From Anthostomella pinea (taxonomy: Eukaryota; Ascomycota; Sordariomycetes; Xylariales; Xylariaceae), in contig CAUWAG010000010.1 in NCBI GenBank assembly GCA_963556695.1, positions 5,704,001-5,768,000 of the forward strand: a stretch of 64,000 nt of DNA, read 5' to 3'. The notes under the pieces were generated by a model. That model did not search any database and was not told where the DNA came from. It was given only the letters and a program-made list of their open reading frames with translations. The first letter of the stretch is position 1. Each line of letters begins with the position of its first letter. The translations under genes were made by a program, and so were the position numbers. Shown in pieces: positions 1 to 12,475 of this stretch.

Positions 1-492
1 CCCAGGCAGGCATTGTACTGCTTTTCTCTACCTGTCGCGACCATACGCCTACAGGCCAATCCACTGCGCCTCAGCCCACCTTTCGAGACACCCACTCCAC
101 CACCTGCATCCAAGATCAGACCTGGATGAAGCAATCCCTACAGCTTCACTTCTTGTATTCTTGGGTGCTCTCAACTACCACCGCCTCCTCCTGCTCCCTC
201 CTGCCTCCTGCGCAGATTTACACCACGCTCAACGCATTCGCTGGCATCGTCTGCTCTGCCGCGGCTGCCCCGCACACACAGAGATACTCCCATTCTCTCC
301 GTGCCTCTCTCTTCCCTCGTCATTATTTCCCGACCCCACCATCATCTACCTCCAGACTATCTGCTCCTGCGTCGGGACGACCGCCAAGCAGCAGGAACTC
401 TCCATCTTTGGTCCACGCTTTCCTGCCCGCCCTTATTTCCTTGACCACCAGTTGCACGTCCCGAACGTGTTGGACGTACAGCACGCGCAGAC
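1..492. other. Upstream region of the deubiquitinase gene
   Basis: This stretch is pyrimidine-rich on the + strand, as expected of a fungal promoter and 5' leader. The open frames here are low-complexity (Ser/Pro/Thr/Arg) and show no family signature. No gene is called. Confidence 0.5.
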
Positions 493-3400
493 ATGGTAAG
501 CTCTCCAGCTCAAGTTCCACTCCCTCTGCCCTCCCCAATTACCTCCTCGTCATCTGGCAACCTTGAAGAGTTGCCTCAAGAGAGGCATGATTCCTCACCT
601 TACATCAACCACACCTCCTAAGAAACTCGTGTTTTATGTACACAGGGCTTGAAACTCGTCCATCTTACCCCACTGTCTTTCCTTTCATCTTTGTCATTCC
701 TGCCGACTGCCGAGTTGTTTCCCCAATACTGAGGCTGACCGTGCTCCTTTGAACCAGAGTTACGACTCCGATATCCACTCGCCCAACCACATGATGGTCG
801 ACTCCCAGGACGAGATGGTCGTCCAACCCACCCAGGATGGCAACGATCCAGTTGCCATCATCGAACCCGACCAGCTCGACAATGACGCCGATCCGCTCGA
901 GAACCAGCCGTTGGCTACCGACTGTATGTTTCAGACCGGCATTACAAGGATGGGTCGGCCTTGCGTGTACTTGCGCTGACACAAATAAACAGTCGAGGCT
1001 ATGAAAGAGATCGTCTTGCCCCCGCTCCTGGAGGAACCCAGAATCCTAGAAGATGTCGTCGACACATGGACCGTCGAAAAATGGAGGAGTCTCCCTAAGA
1101 AGGAGCACGGCCCTGTGTTCTACGCTGGAGGATTTCCTTGGTCAGCGCAGTTGAGTCTTTCTTGAGCGCAACAACCAGCTGACTCGGTCAAATAGGCGCA
1201 TCCTCCTCTTCCCCTTTGGCAACAATGTCGACCAGTCGTCCGTATATTTAGAGCACGGCTTCGAGGATGCTAACAGCATCCCCGACGATTGGAGCTGCTG
1301 CGTGCAGTTTGGACTGGTCATGTGGAATAGAACAGACCCTTCGCTGTTCTGCCATCACACTGCCCACCATCGTTTCACCAAGGAGGAAAGCGACTGGGGC
1401 TTCACACGGTTCCTCGAGCTCCGAAAGATGTTCCAACCGAGCTGGGAGAATTCTGACCGCCCACTCGTTGAGAACGAATCCTGCAACATCACTGCCTACG
1501 TCCGAATCGTAGAGGACGAGACAGGAGTCATGTGGCACAATTTCCAAAACTATGATTCCAAGAAGGAGACCGGCTACGTTGGCCTGAAGAATCAGGGTGC
1601 CACCTGCTACCTGAACTCCCTTCTCCAATCGCTGTACTTTACCAACGCGTTTCGGAAGGTGAGTTGTACAAAAGGACTAGTGATAGTGAAATGATCAACT
1701 GACTGGGCGCTAGGCTGTTTATCAAATCCCTACTGCCGAAGATGAGAGTGTCAACAACAGCGCTTACACGCTCCAGAGACTTTTTTATCAGCTACAGATA
1801 TCGAATCTCGCGGTAGGCACGAATGAACTCACGCGATCTTTCGGTTGGGACAGCAGACATGTCTTCGAGCAGCAGGACGTTCAAGAGTTGTCTCGTAAGC
1901 TTATCGAGCGCATGGAAGAGAGGATGAAGGGCACCGCCGCTGAAGATGCTCTTCCCCGCATGCTCAGCGGCAAGGTCAAGACCTATGTCTCATGCATCGA
2001 CGTCGATTACGAATCCAGCCGAATTGAGGATTTCTGGGATATCCAGCTCAACGTTCGAGGCATCCCTAACCTCCAAGAGAGTTTCAAGGATTACATCCAA
2101 CAGGAGACGCTTGACGGCGACAACAAGTATTGGGCGGGCGACGACCACAAGTACCAGGATGCTCGCAAAGGGGTGATCTTCACAAGTTTCCCCGAGGTGT
2201 TGCATCTGCACCTGAAGCGCTTTGAGTACGACATTCAGCACGATACAATGATGAAGATCAATGATCGTTTCGAGTTTCCCGAAACCTTGGACCTGGAGCC
2301 GTTCCTCGAGAAGGGTGCGGACAACTCAGAGCCGTGGACATACAAGCTCCACGGCGTTTTGGTGCACCAAGGAGACCTTAACGCCGGTCATTACTACGCA
2401 TTCCTCAAGCCGAGCAAGGACGGCTGGTTCTACAAGTTCGACGATGACAAAGTCACCAAGGCGACCATGAGGGAAACCCTTGAGGAAAACTTTGGTGGAG
2501 AGTACAAGTCTTCGCTCATGCAATCTCGATCAGCATTTTCGAAGAAGCCGCTCATGCGACAAATGAACGCGTACATGCTGGTATATATACGATCATCGCG
2601 GCTGAATCAAGTTTTGACTGAGGTCGACCAGGACGATTGCCCGGAACACCTTCGTAAGTTTTCTTGTCAGTGCTCATACTTTGTGAAGGTAAGCTCACAA
2701 CCACATTATAGAGAAGCGGTTAGATGATGAAGCGGCCGCCAAAGAGGCGAAGAGAAAGGAGCGAGAAGAACAGCATCTTTTTCTCCCTGTCAAGGTCATC
2801 ACCGAGCAAACTTTCAAGCACCACGCATCTACCGATCTCACCAATTTCGACACAAACCCTGCAGAAGATCCTGCAGCAGCCAGATTCTACAAGATGAAGA
2901 AGCAAGCCACCATGGCCGAGCTGGTAGAAACAGTTGCGAAGGACCTCAATCAAGAACCTAGAGAGGTTCGACTGTGGATCATGGTGAATCGCCAGAACAA
3001 GACGACCCGCCCCGACCAGCCCATAATGGATTTGAGACCAACGATCGAAGAGACGTATTCACGGTCAGCCGGCACGAGCCGCGATTATGCCTTGCGTGTC
3101 TGGGCTGAAGTTGCAGATGAGACCGACGAGCAGGGCAATGCGGTCTGGCCAACGTATACGAGCAATGCCAACGGCGTCGTGATAAAAAACGACCTCATTC
3201 TCCTGTTCCTGAAGTACTTCGACATTGAGCAACAGACCCTCGAAGGCGTTGGCCATCTCTACGTCAGCAAGGAGAAGAAAGTTGAGGAGCTTGTGCCTAT
3301 CATCTCCAAGAAAATGGGCTGGGGTGACAAACTACCCGCGGGCGAGCAGCTGGCAATGTGGGAGGAGATCAAGCCGTCCATGATCGAGGGCCTCAAGGCG

Positions 3401-4665
3401 AAACAGACACTCAAGGCAGCCGAGCTGCAGGATGGTGATATCATATGCTTCCAGAAACTGCCAGAAAGAAAGTCATCTGGCGAGATCCTAGGCAAGACCC
3501 TCCGCCTTGGAGATAAGAACTCCGAGGAGAGTCTCAAGCGATGGGATCGATTTGATGATGCGAAAGCATTCTACGACTTTCTTTGTCACAAGCGGCAAAT
3601 CCGATTCGAACCACACCCTCGCAGTGATAAGGTCGATATGGAGGGATTCGAGTTGGTCCTTAGTACGAAAGCTACCTATGATCAACTCTCGGAGCGTGTT
3701 GGTGAGCACCTAAAGGTAGACCCGACCCATATCCGCTTCTTCACGGCCAATGCCTCGACTGGGGCTCCAAAGGCACCAGTGAGACGAGCAGGCAATCCGA
3801 CACTTGGGCAGATTCTCAACCCGAGCTCATACACGAGCCAAAATCCGCAGACGAAGTCGAACGCACTTTTCTTTGAGGTTCTGGACATGAGCCTGGCAGA
3901 ACTGGACACTAAAAAGAGCGTGAAAGTGACTTGGTTGAGCGAAGGGATCACGAAAGAGGTAAGTTTGATGTCGCCTGAAAGTGGGGCATATCTAACTGGA
4001 CGGTACCAGGATACCTTTGATGTGCTGGTTAACAAACAGGGCCATATCGAGGACCTTATTGAGGCATTCGCAAAGAAGGCCGGCATCAAAGACGAGCGGG
4101 AAGGCGGGCGGATACGGATTTACGAGATCCATAACCACAAGTTCTTCCGAGAACTTGTGCCCAACTACCCCGTCCTTAGCATTAACGACTATGCAGACGT
4201 CATTGCTGAGAGAGTGCCAGAGGAGGAATTGGGCGCTGACGGGCGTAACTTCATCAAAGTTATCCACTTTCAGAGCGATCCCGCTCGTGCGCATGGGATT
4301 CCGTTCAAGTTTCTTCTCAAGGAGGTACGAAAGTCGCTGATTGGTTGACAAAGTATATAGCTAATCTTTCATCCAGGGTGAGCCGTTCTCCGAAACGAAG
4401 AAGCGCCTCGAGAAGAGAACAGGAATCAAGGGCAAGGCATTCGAGAAGATCAGGTTCGCGATCTTGCGACGATATGACAAGCCGTCTTACCTCACCGATG
4501 GTATGTACCAACTATGGCTCATGAGCATGGGGGCTTGGCTAACAAAAATCAGAGAGTGTACTCTTCGAGGAGGGGGGCAACTTGGAAGAGGAAGCATCGC
4601 TCGGCCTGGATCACCTGGACCGCACCAGGACGACGCGCAACGGTGGAGAGATGTTCCTGAAGTGA
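493..4665 (+). CDS. UBP15: Ubiquitin carboxyl-terminal hydrolase, USP7/Ubp15 family
   Basis: Deubiquitinating cysteine protease that removes ubiquitin from target proteins. Proposed exons are 493-495, 758-923, 993-1140, 1196-1658, 1714-2653, 2712-3958, 4010-4324, 4377-4500 and 4553-4665. They sum to an open frame of 1172 codons, the expected size for this family. Domains in order: an acidic N-terminus; a MATH/TRAF-like domain (starts TWTVEKW); the USP catalytic core with the Cys box [14 protein letters not shown] near 1590-1630 and the His box [17 protein letters not shown] near 2355-2400; then the ICP0-binding/ubiquitin-like C-terminal domains typical of USP7. The start is inferred: ATG at 493 directly abuts a GTAAGC donor, and splicing to 758 keeps frame. 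ATG at 791 is the alternative. The 51-nt intron at 3959-4009 is in frame but has GTAAGT, CTAAC and CAG signals. Family assignment is firm; the exact start is less so. Confidence 0.93.
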
Positions 4666-6218
4666 GCATCATACATACACATGGGCATGCAGAGAATCCT
4701 GCCGTCATCAGGGTCACTCGTATATGGGAGACGAGTCGGTGGATGGGTGCCGTAACGACATCGGCTTGCAGAAGAAGGTCGCGTATACCTTTGTGTTTTA
4801 GTATTGTCGTTGGCTTCCTGTGTATTTCATTTTGCTGTAGGTTCAAGAAAGGGCCATAACGCACATCGCGCCAGGCATGACAGGCGTAGCACATGATTTC
4901 AGGAAGGCCAACGGGGAATCTTGCCGATGCGGCTATTCTGATACAGGATCTGCATATGCCCTGCATCGCTCTAGGCTTATATGCAAATAATATCCTTATG
5001 GGTGTGTCCATGAAGGATTGACAAGGGCATTCCCTTCTGCTGTGTGGTTTGTGCCTCCTGATTTATGCAGTGGGCAGAAGTGACATTGCTGGTCTTTGGT
5101 AAACTTGTCGGTGGTGCCACCTCCTGTATTCACGATGGAGGTTGCAACTTATAGACACCAGCTGCAGACTGACATATAACGTATTGGCGCGTAACACCAC
5201 GCCAATTGCAGTGCATCGCATTGCGTTGGCTCAAGGGGTAGTGCGAAGAACAGACCTTGCCCTACTGACACTTTGAGGGCATTTTGGACATCTGACCTTG
5301 AGTCTTCTTGGACTCGAGAGGATTCTCCTGAGCCGCGAGAGATCCGGGAGCCTATGAAGCATCCCCGAGAACGAGGTTTCCGGATATGATATCTTCAACC
5401 ACGCCTGTACAGATGCATTACTTCTTGTCTCTTTCCATGGCTGTCGAGCCGTGCGTGTATGTGAACATGGGTTTTTTGGTAATGATGAGATCAGAGGCCT
5501 AGTACCATTGGAAAGAGATGCAGTTTGGGATGGTGGAATGACCGCTTCTTGAATCGGAGGCCGCCTGACGCCTTCGTTTGCAGTCTTCCTACGGCACGGA
5601 ACTTTGCACAATGTAACCCCTCTGATAGCCTGTCCGTCCACTACGCGGCTTCAAGCAGCGAGGATGTGCCGAAGACTCCTGATGAGGGACGCAACTCGAG
5701 ACGTCCGGACAGCTCTCTCAGATACCGAACCCTAGCAGGCGAGGGAAGCCCGCACTCTCCTCGACGGCATCTCTAGTCTTGCCTCATCTCGACTTGTTCT
5801 GACCAACGTGAAGGGTTGCCGCAGAGAGCTTCATCGCGTAGGAGAAAACACCCCGTTATGTTCCCAAGGATGCTGACGTTATATTCTTACCTGTTGGGTC
5901 TTCCCCGTAGGCGGCTTTAGGCTACGAGCTGGCATTGGGAGTGCTATGCGTGGGCGTCGTCTGGAAGGGTTATGCCACTGCGGCCGGACCTGCCCAGAGG
6001 CACACTGCCGAAGACTGAAGGAGGCACGGGACGTACAGAAAGGATTCGAAAACGTCGTGAGCACCAGGTGACTGCGTTCCTTGCGAGAACCACTCACGAT
6101 CGGGGCTCTTTATTGTTGTGTTGGAGTCGTGCAAATAGTAGTGTTTCTCCTGAGTGGGCAAAAGAATCGCTGTCGGAATAAGCTCATGTGGGTCAAGGTG
6201 TGGGTTCCAGGATAATCA

Positions 6219-6239
6219 CCCCTTTACCCCTTTACCCCT
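6219..6239 (+). repeat. CCCC(TTTACCCC)2T tract, copy 1
   Basis: A 21-bp tract built from the octamer TTTACCCC. An identical 21-bp tract lies at 15940-15960, directly after a tRNA-like unit. The flanks of the two copies are not similar. Confidence 0.7.
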
Positions 6240-6673
6240 GTCAATGCAGGCCAATATCGTCGTCCTGACACCTGAATCAGACGCTTGACTCCAATGCCGT
6301 TCACGAGCAAGATTCGTATCATAAGTCGAAGCTACATATGACCGAATGGTTGTCAGGACATGCTTCCTCCATATCAGACAGCTACATCGATCAATATCCC
6401 TTCAGTACACACTTCCCGTCCGGTGCTGACAGCCAGAACAGCACATCATTCAACACGATAGCTCGTACTGTGAGGGCAAGAACAGGAATAATACTCAAGA
6501 TCTACTTTCGAATGATGATCTCGCCGTGCAGCTGCGCCAGTACCGCATCATCCCGGTCAATCCATTCTGTGACGGCCTGCACAGACCTTCCCACATGACA
6601 AGCGGATACTTCCCAATAGGGGAAGGATCTGACCAGAGGATCCCCTTAAAGGGGCAACCTCCCACTGTACCTA

Positions 6674-6693
6674 TCTCTCTCTCTCTCTCTCTT
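6674..6693 (+). repeat. (CT)n microsatellite
   Basis: An uninterrupted run of CT dinucleotides, about 20 nt, located 3' of the methyltransferase gene. Confidence 0.85.
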
Positions 6694-6721
6694 CCTTTCC
6701 TCTCTAGTCTTGATATTCTCG

Positions 6722-7753
6722 TCAATAGAGTAATAGCTGCTTGCTGCAGGCCATGTCCCAGCTCCCCAGTATGCTCGCCGTGACACATTCGGCCCACGCT
6801 TCGCGCGTCTCGTCCATCGCGGCCTCCGTAACCCCGGCCTTGACGTTTTTCTCGCGCACCGAAGGTCCTAGGGCTACGTCGATCATGCCCGAAGCTGGAA
6901 GCATTAGATCAAACTTAGTCACGACTCGAAGCATAAATCTCCGAACTTCAGGAAAAGCGAGGGACGCTCACCCCAAAGCCTTCTGTCCTCTGGCTCCGTG
7001 TAGGTCCAGGTGCCGAAGCTCGTCGTGATCTGGCTCCTCTTCGCCCCGGCTTCGAGCGCCCACGAAAGGAGCTGCCTGCCTGACGTTGCACATCCACCGC
7101 GGTCCGTGATGAGCTTGACCTCGAAACTACACATGAAGGTCAGCCGTGAGGATCAAGGATTAGATGTCTCGTCGGCGAGGCACACACTCATGGTGGAACT
7201 TCAAAATCCCCGGAAGCGGCGGCCACATCACCTCAGTCTCAAGGTCTCCTTCGCGCGCAGCCACCACACCACCGGGCTTTGCGACGCGGATCATCTCACG
7301 AAGAATCTCCCACTGGTCTTTGTTATGGTTAAGTACCTGATGGCAGTGAACGACGTCGAAAGTGTCGTCTTCAAATGGCAGCTTATACGCATCTGCGGTC
7401 TGGAACGAGATGTTTGCTACGCCCCATTTCTCCGCGACGACCTTGGCCCGCGGGATTACGACGGGATTCACGTCCACGGCCGTGACATGGCCCTTGGGTC
7501 CGATGATCTGGGCGAAAGAGGCGGACATGGACCCGGAGCCGGCGCCGACGTCGAGGAGCGTCAGCCGCGGGTTGCTTTCCTTCATTGCGCGGAGGGTGGG
7601 GAGGAGGTATGCGGCGCAGTTGGAGGCGGTGCGGACTTCCATGAACTTGAAGACATCCTCGGGAAGGGTACTCCAGTCGATCTTCGCGGGCGTGTTCTCT
7701 GTTGCCTGGTCTTGTCCTGACGCCGATTGGGCAGTCTGCGTAGCTGGAGACAT
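6722..7753 (-). CDS. SAM-dependent methyltransferase (UbiE/COQ5-like class I fold)
   Basis: Predicted class I methyltransferase; the substrate is unknown. Exons on the minus strand are 7753-7188, 7126-6972 and 6894-6722, giving an open frame of 297 residues. Motif I reads LLDVGAGSGSMSASF, followed by an acidic VTAVDVNP strand (motif II), an FDVVHCHQVLNH motif and a VAKPGGVVAAREGD post-motif, all standard for SAM binding. The intron at 7127-7187 uses GTGTGT..TAG and the one at 6895-6971 uses GTGAGC..CAG. No biosynthetic partner genes lie beside it, so a specific role is not inferred. The final exon is the least certain part. Confidence 0.85.
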
Positions 7754-8169
7754 CGTCTTCTGGTCACCGAGAGAGATTGAAGTATGTTAAACTCAGAAGT
7801 CTGTCTCGGGTGATGCGGACTATCCTTTTATGAACTGAAATGCAGCGCATACAGTCACTCATTGCTTACATATCGTCGCATGGCCTGCATGCCTTCGCTG
7901 TTGGTTGTCGGCATGAACCGCTGCCGAGTCAGCTTGCCAAACGCCTCCGAACATGCGTCACTCACCGAACCAACAAACCCAGCCCACTGTTGACAGGGCA
8001 GCTGACTTTGGTCACTTCTGTGCTCCGAGGTAAGATGCCGTTGAATCGTGCAGAATACAACGCTGTTATTCAGTTACTTTCTAACCTCTCCGGCGGCCTT
8101 GTACACCAAGACCACCCAATGGCTGCGCCAACCAGGTACTTAGCAGTCTTATCAAACCAGGTATCATCA
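7754..8169. other. Intergenic region
   Basis: Promoter side of the methyltransferase and 3' side of the F-box-like gene, both on the minus strand. No gene is seen. Confidence 0.5.
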
Positions 8170-9111
8170 CTAATCATACAATTGTTCCTCGTTATCCCCT
8201 CCATCCCCATCAGAGCCCTCATACCAGCCGTTGTAGCCGTTGTAGTCGTAGTCGTCGTTGTCATCCTCGTCGCTCTCCTGAACCTGGACAGCCACCACAG
8301 CGAGGTTGTCGAGGTGGGCTGCAAGCGATTGGGTAGAGCTGTAGCATCGACCCATGAGGTACTTGAATCCCGGAGTATTGCGTCGGTTTCGGTTTCGCAA
8401 AGCTGCATTTTCATAGTTAGCACAGAGAACGACCGAGAGTCATTCGTGGGAGGTGGAAGGTGGTTGCGTACCTTTGGCGACGGCTCGGGCGTATTCCGGA
8501 AGCTTGAGCAAGACGTCCGCACCTTGCATCCGGCAGAAGGTATCTGTGGCTTCCTCAACGAAGCCCTTTCTGTTCTTGGATAGACGCGGGCGGACGCGGG
8601 TCCATGCGACGACGGCGAGTAGGGTACACCATGAAGTTACCGTGTCGGGACCGTTGACATACTTGCCCCTCTTGAGTTCTTCGAGAAGCTCGCGAGTATG
8701 GGTGAGGATCCCGGGGACCTTGTACAACGTGGGGAGGTCGTTGACCCCGAGGTCATATCCCAGACGATCACAGATGCTCCGGTATTCGTCGAAGCCGTAA
8801 CAGCTGTGCTCAAAGATGCTGCCCTCGCGGACCATCATGGCGGCGTGGGTAATGTCGAACGAGCGGATAGCGGTGTGTTTCTCCGCCATCCCCAGGGGCA
8901 TGTTCTCATTGAGTGTGGCCCTGTCGATTTTCTTCTTGTTGTCTTTGTACACACCGTACGTGAAGGAACAGCTGAGCGCCAGGTTTTGCGCTGACTTGTA
9001 GTCGCTGCACTCGAGGAATATTTGCTCCCATAGCTCGTAGGGCAAGCGGGCACCGGTTGGGGAAGAGGCATGGGCAGCGCCAGCAGTCGGAGTCGAGGTT
9101 GAAGAAGACAT
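8170..9111 (-). CDS. F-box-like protein with acidic C-terminal tail
   Basis: Exons 9111-8472 and 8402-8170, split by a 69-nt intron (GTACGC..CAG), give 290 residues. Near residue 22 the segment RLPYELWEQIFLECSDYKSAQNLALSC fits the start of an F-box (LP.E....I); such proteins usually act as SCF ubiquitin-ligase adaptors. The middle has no recognised repeats. The last 35 or so residues are almost all Asp, Glu, Asn, Gly and Tyr, encoded by a GTAGTCGTCGTT-rich stretch near 8225-8275. The tail may vary in length between strains. The F-box call is moderate; the gene model is good. Confidence 0.75.
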
Positions 9112-9937
9112 TGTTTGTACGGGTGAGTTATTCGTACGGGTGAGGGGTTTGTAGTGACAGGTGTCAAGATGACTGTCGTGGTTGAAGATGTTGGTTGTGT
9201 CCTTTGGTGATCGTAAAGAAGTCGAGTGACTGGTGAGAAGAAGAAGATTGACTGTCCGAGGTTAGCAGCAGTTTACATAAGAAACATGGAAGGGGAAGAT
9301 GAGTAACAGAAATAATGGAGGATTTGAATGGGGTGAGACGAATGGGCTGGGATGGATGGGATGGGATGAGTGAGACGAAACGAGACTGGATCATGTTAGG
9401 AGGGAGCATGAATGGAATAGAGGTCGACGAATGAGGGAGAAACTCTTGGGACGTCGCCAGGGCAAGATGTTTTCTCTCGGGATATTGTTGATTGAACCGT
9501 ATGACTAACCTTCGCAAATCGAGCGTCGCGAAATGCAGCTTCGATGAGTTGAGCTTCTTTCCTGGCTGAAGTAAGGAGAGGGTAAAGACTCGGTGCCTGG
9601 GAGTATTTGCATGCGTCTCTGCCTGAGGTGGATTTTGGAGATGGATTTGTGAAAAGTTTCTCTGTGGCAATAGAAAGTAGGCAATGGCGTTGTAGCCGAG
9701 GGGGGAAATGGACAGAGTTCAGCCACGAGGAAAAAGGCGTTGCATGTGATTTTCTCAAGGTTGCGGCAGATCCCCCTCGAAGGAAAGAGAATCTTGATGC
9801 CAATTTGCAATACGGGTTGGAAATCATGATGTCCGACGCCTGCTATAATCACTCGCGATAGTATAGATCTTGGAATAAAATTGAAGTTCAGCGGCAGTCG
9901 ATACAAACATGCATCAGTAATGCAGGACACCGTCCCC
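9112..9937. other. Intergenic region
   Basis: The 5' flank of the F-box-like gene, with GA/GGGAT-rich low-complexity sequence around 9290-9400. Minus-strand open frames here are Ser/His/Pro-rich and unsupported. Confidence 0.45.
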
Positions 9938-12475
9938 TCAGATCTTCAGAATTTCAGCTGCCCTCAAGATAGCCGCGGCGCTCTTCTCAACCCACGCTAG
10001 AGCCTCCTCCGACTCTCCAGCACTCAGGCTGTCCTGCACAGCCGGGAACACGTCGGCACCGTAGCCATTGTCCAGTCCGGGGGCGCTGACGACGTTCTTG
10101 AAGGTAGGCCGACCGGGCAGCCCGCCCACGCTCGCGAATCCGCGCGAGAAGCCTCGATACTTGCTGTTGACGACTTCGATCAGGACCGCGTCGTTCGAAG
10201 CTAGCGCTAGCGAGGCTGTAGATGTGATGCGCTCCGCTGCCTCGTCGAACGCCGTGATCGCGTCACTGATGGGGGAGAGGTCTAAAGTCAGATCCGGATA
10301 ACCCTCTGCCAGTGTGTCGCTGAGGTCTTCATAGTGGACACGCAGGACCTTGCCGGCGTTGGGAACGTCCCACGGGATCAGCACGTCGTCGGCGATGTGG
10401 TACGCGATGAGTGTCAACCATTGTCCCATCGCAGTGTGAACCTGGAAGCCTGGATCGCCGAACTTTTCCATCCAAGCGTATGAATCATAATGTCTGACCG
10501 CATAATCAGTATTGTCATTGGCACAAATGGGGACTGTGTTACCCGTGATAATGGTAGACGGGGTCGGTCTTGCCGCCGTCTGATCCGATGTCGATCTGAT
10601 AGTCCCAATGAGCTCGTCCCATTCAGGGATCCGTGATCTGTCATGACTCACCGCACTGATTCCATTGTGGTAGAACGCAGCATAGTCACTGCCACTACCC
10701 AGAGGCGCGATCTCGCCCTCGGTGGTATTGTACCACATGTCGTACAAGGTCGGTCCGGTACCCCAAGTATCGGGGAAGATGACCTTCTTCATCATCTCGA
10801 TGGCGATGGTCTGGATCTCACCAGAGCCTGAGAGGGCCGTTCGCGGTCCTGAGACGGCGACGTCGATGTTGAGGTACGCTATCGCGTTGGTGATGAGCCA
10901 GGGCAGGTGGGTTTCCACCCATTCGGTCGAGCCTTGAAGACCAAACTCCTCTGCGTCCCAAGAACCGAGGATGCTGGGATACTTGGTCAGGTACATTGCC
11001 CCTGAATTGCACGAACACACATGGCTTACATTGTCCTTCTTGGTTTCCACCCCTTCTCGACTAGCTTTCCAAAGGCCCTGGCCAGCTCGATCAAGATGGC
11101 ACTTCCGGAGTTCGGATCAGCAGCACCCTGATGCCATTTTTAGCTATCTCCGAATCAGCTTGCGAAGGGCTATGGGTCGTACCCCAATGACCCAAGCATC
11201 ACGATGGTTTCCGACCACCAGAACACCCTCCTCGGGATGCGTCCCATTGATGACGCCGATGACATCCCAAACCGGGGCGATGGTCTCGTTCATCAAGTGA
11301 TTCATGTCAAGGGTCGCGCCTGGTGTCGGACCACTGCTGTAGCTCACGTTCTGGAAGGCCCCGTGCCAGTCGCTGCGGTTGGCCGCTTCGGCGGAGACGC
11401 CACTGCCGTCAAGGGCTTGGAGGATAGGCACGGCATCCTTCATGCTGATGGGGACTGACGGGATAGAAGGGTTGTACGGAGCGACATCGTTGCGCGGTCC
11501 TTCTTTCTCGGATGCGTAGCCGACCGTCGAGGGGTCTCCTGAGTATAGTGAGGCGAATCGGACACTGCCTCTCTGGATCATGGATGGGTTTCGCGCAGGG
11601 CCGTCTGTGGGCTTGGTCAGCGACTATATTCCAGACTTGGCCTGGCCTAGTGTGGGCAACGCACCCGGGTATGGCAGGTATCCGTTGACCTCAGTGATCT
11701 CCCCGTCATCGAGGGGGTCAGTGAATAGTACACAAGCGGCCATACCGTTGTCCTGTGTATGTTAGCTTCGCGTGCCCAGTTATGAGAAAGGGTTCGAAGC
11801 ACCTGTGCATTTTTCACTTTCGTTCCACGGTAGATACCACCGTACATAGACAGGGCAATCTTCCCTTCGAGTTCGATCCCAGCATCCTTCAGGACCTGAA
11901 AGTCTGCCTGTGTTCCGCGCCTGTAGATTTGAGTAAGTTACCAAATATCCAGTGGCGTCTTGTGTCACGCACCCAACGTAGACATATTCCGCGCTGACAT
12001 TACCGCTGGCACTCATCGCGTGGTATGCAGGAATTCGGTTGGGGTAACTCGTGGTCGGGTCCTCTGCTAGCATGTCTTCTATGAGACTGACTTCGTGTAT
12101 GCTTCCATCCGGTCGGTTCAGTTTCAAAGCCGTCTCGATGAGCGCCGTATACCAGATCCAGAACTCTTGGATAGTAGCATTGAAGCCCGCATCGTTCCAA
12201 TGATCCATGGTCCACTCAGCCATGGAGTAATTGTGGCCACCGAGGTGATCCCCATGGGTATAGTAGTATGACCACGAGTCAATCGACTTGCTGTCGAACG
12301 AGTTCACGAGGATTGACTCGGTCTCAGTCAGGGAGGGGGGGAATTCCACGAAATGTCGTTTCGTGTGAGAGCGACCCTGGTGCTTGTGTATGCGTTTGTG
12401 AAGCCCAGCCCAGTCGCGCTGGCAAGCGAAACTATTCCTGGCTGCTAAGCCAAGGGCTAAAAGTGCATAACGCAT
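9938..12475 (-). CDS. Secreted M28 family peptidase, glutamate carboxypeptidase II-like
   Basis: Zinc aminopeptidase/carboxypeptidase of the NAALADase/transferrin-receptor-like branch of family M28, probably trimming acidic peptides outside the cell or in the vacuole. Exons: 12475-11973, 11920-11803, 11752-11665, 11604-11183, 11127-11030, 10973-10652, 10595-10543, 10493-9938. All seven introns are 49-60 nt and restore one frame of 719 residues. The N-terminus [18 protein letters not shown] is a signal peptide. A PA-type domain with [11 protein letters not shown] follows. Zinc and catalytic motifs are [20 protein letters not shown] and [16 protein letters not shown], followed by YHYHGHYDSY. 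The C-terminus is the TFR-dimer-like helical region. An ATG 96 nt further upstream is possible, but the signal peptide favours 12475. No lesion is seen. Confidence 0.92.

Larger units (their letters stand above)
4666..6721. other. Intergenic region, no gene recognised
   Basis: The gap between the deubiquitinase and the methyltransferase is about 2 kb. The open frames on both strands are short, Arg/Ser-rich and without motifs. It contains an octamer repeat at 6219-6239 and a CT microsatellite near 6674-6693. Confidence 0.5.

Noticed and set aside
7010..7720. 236-residue plus-strand open frame
   Set aside because: Antisense to the methyltransferase, whose own motifs are clear.
9164..9930. Overlapping minus-strand open frames of 141-168 residues
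   Set aside because: Low-complexity Ser/Pro/His composition in the leader of the F-box-like gene; no motif or splice support.
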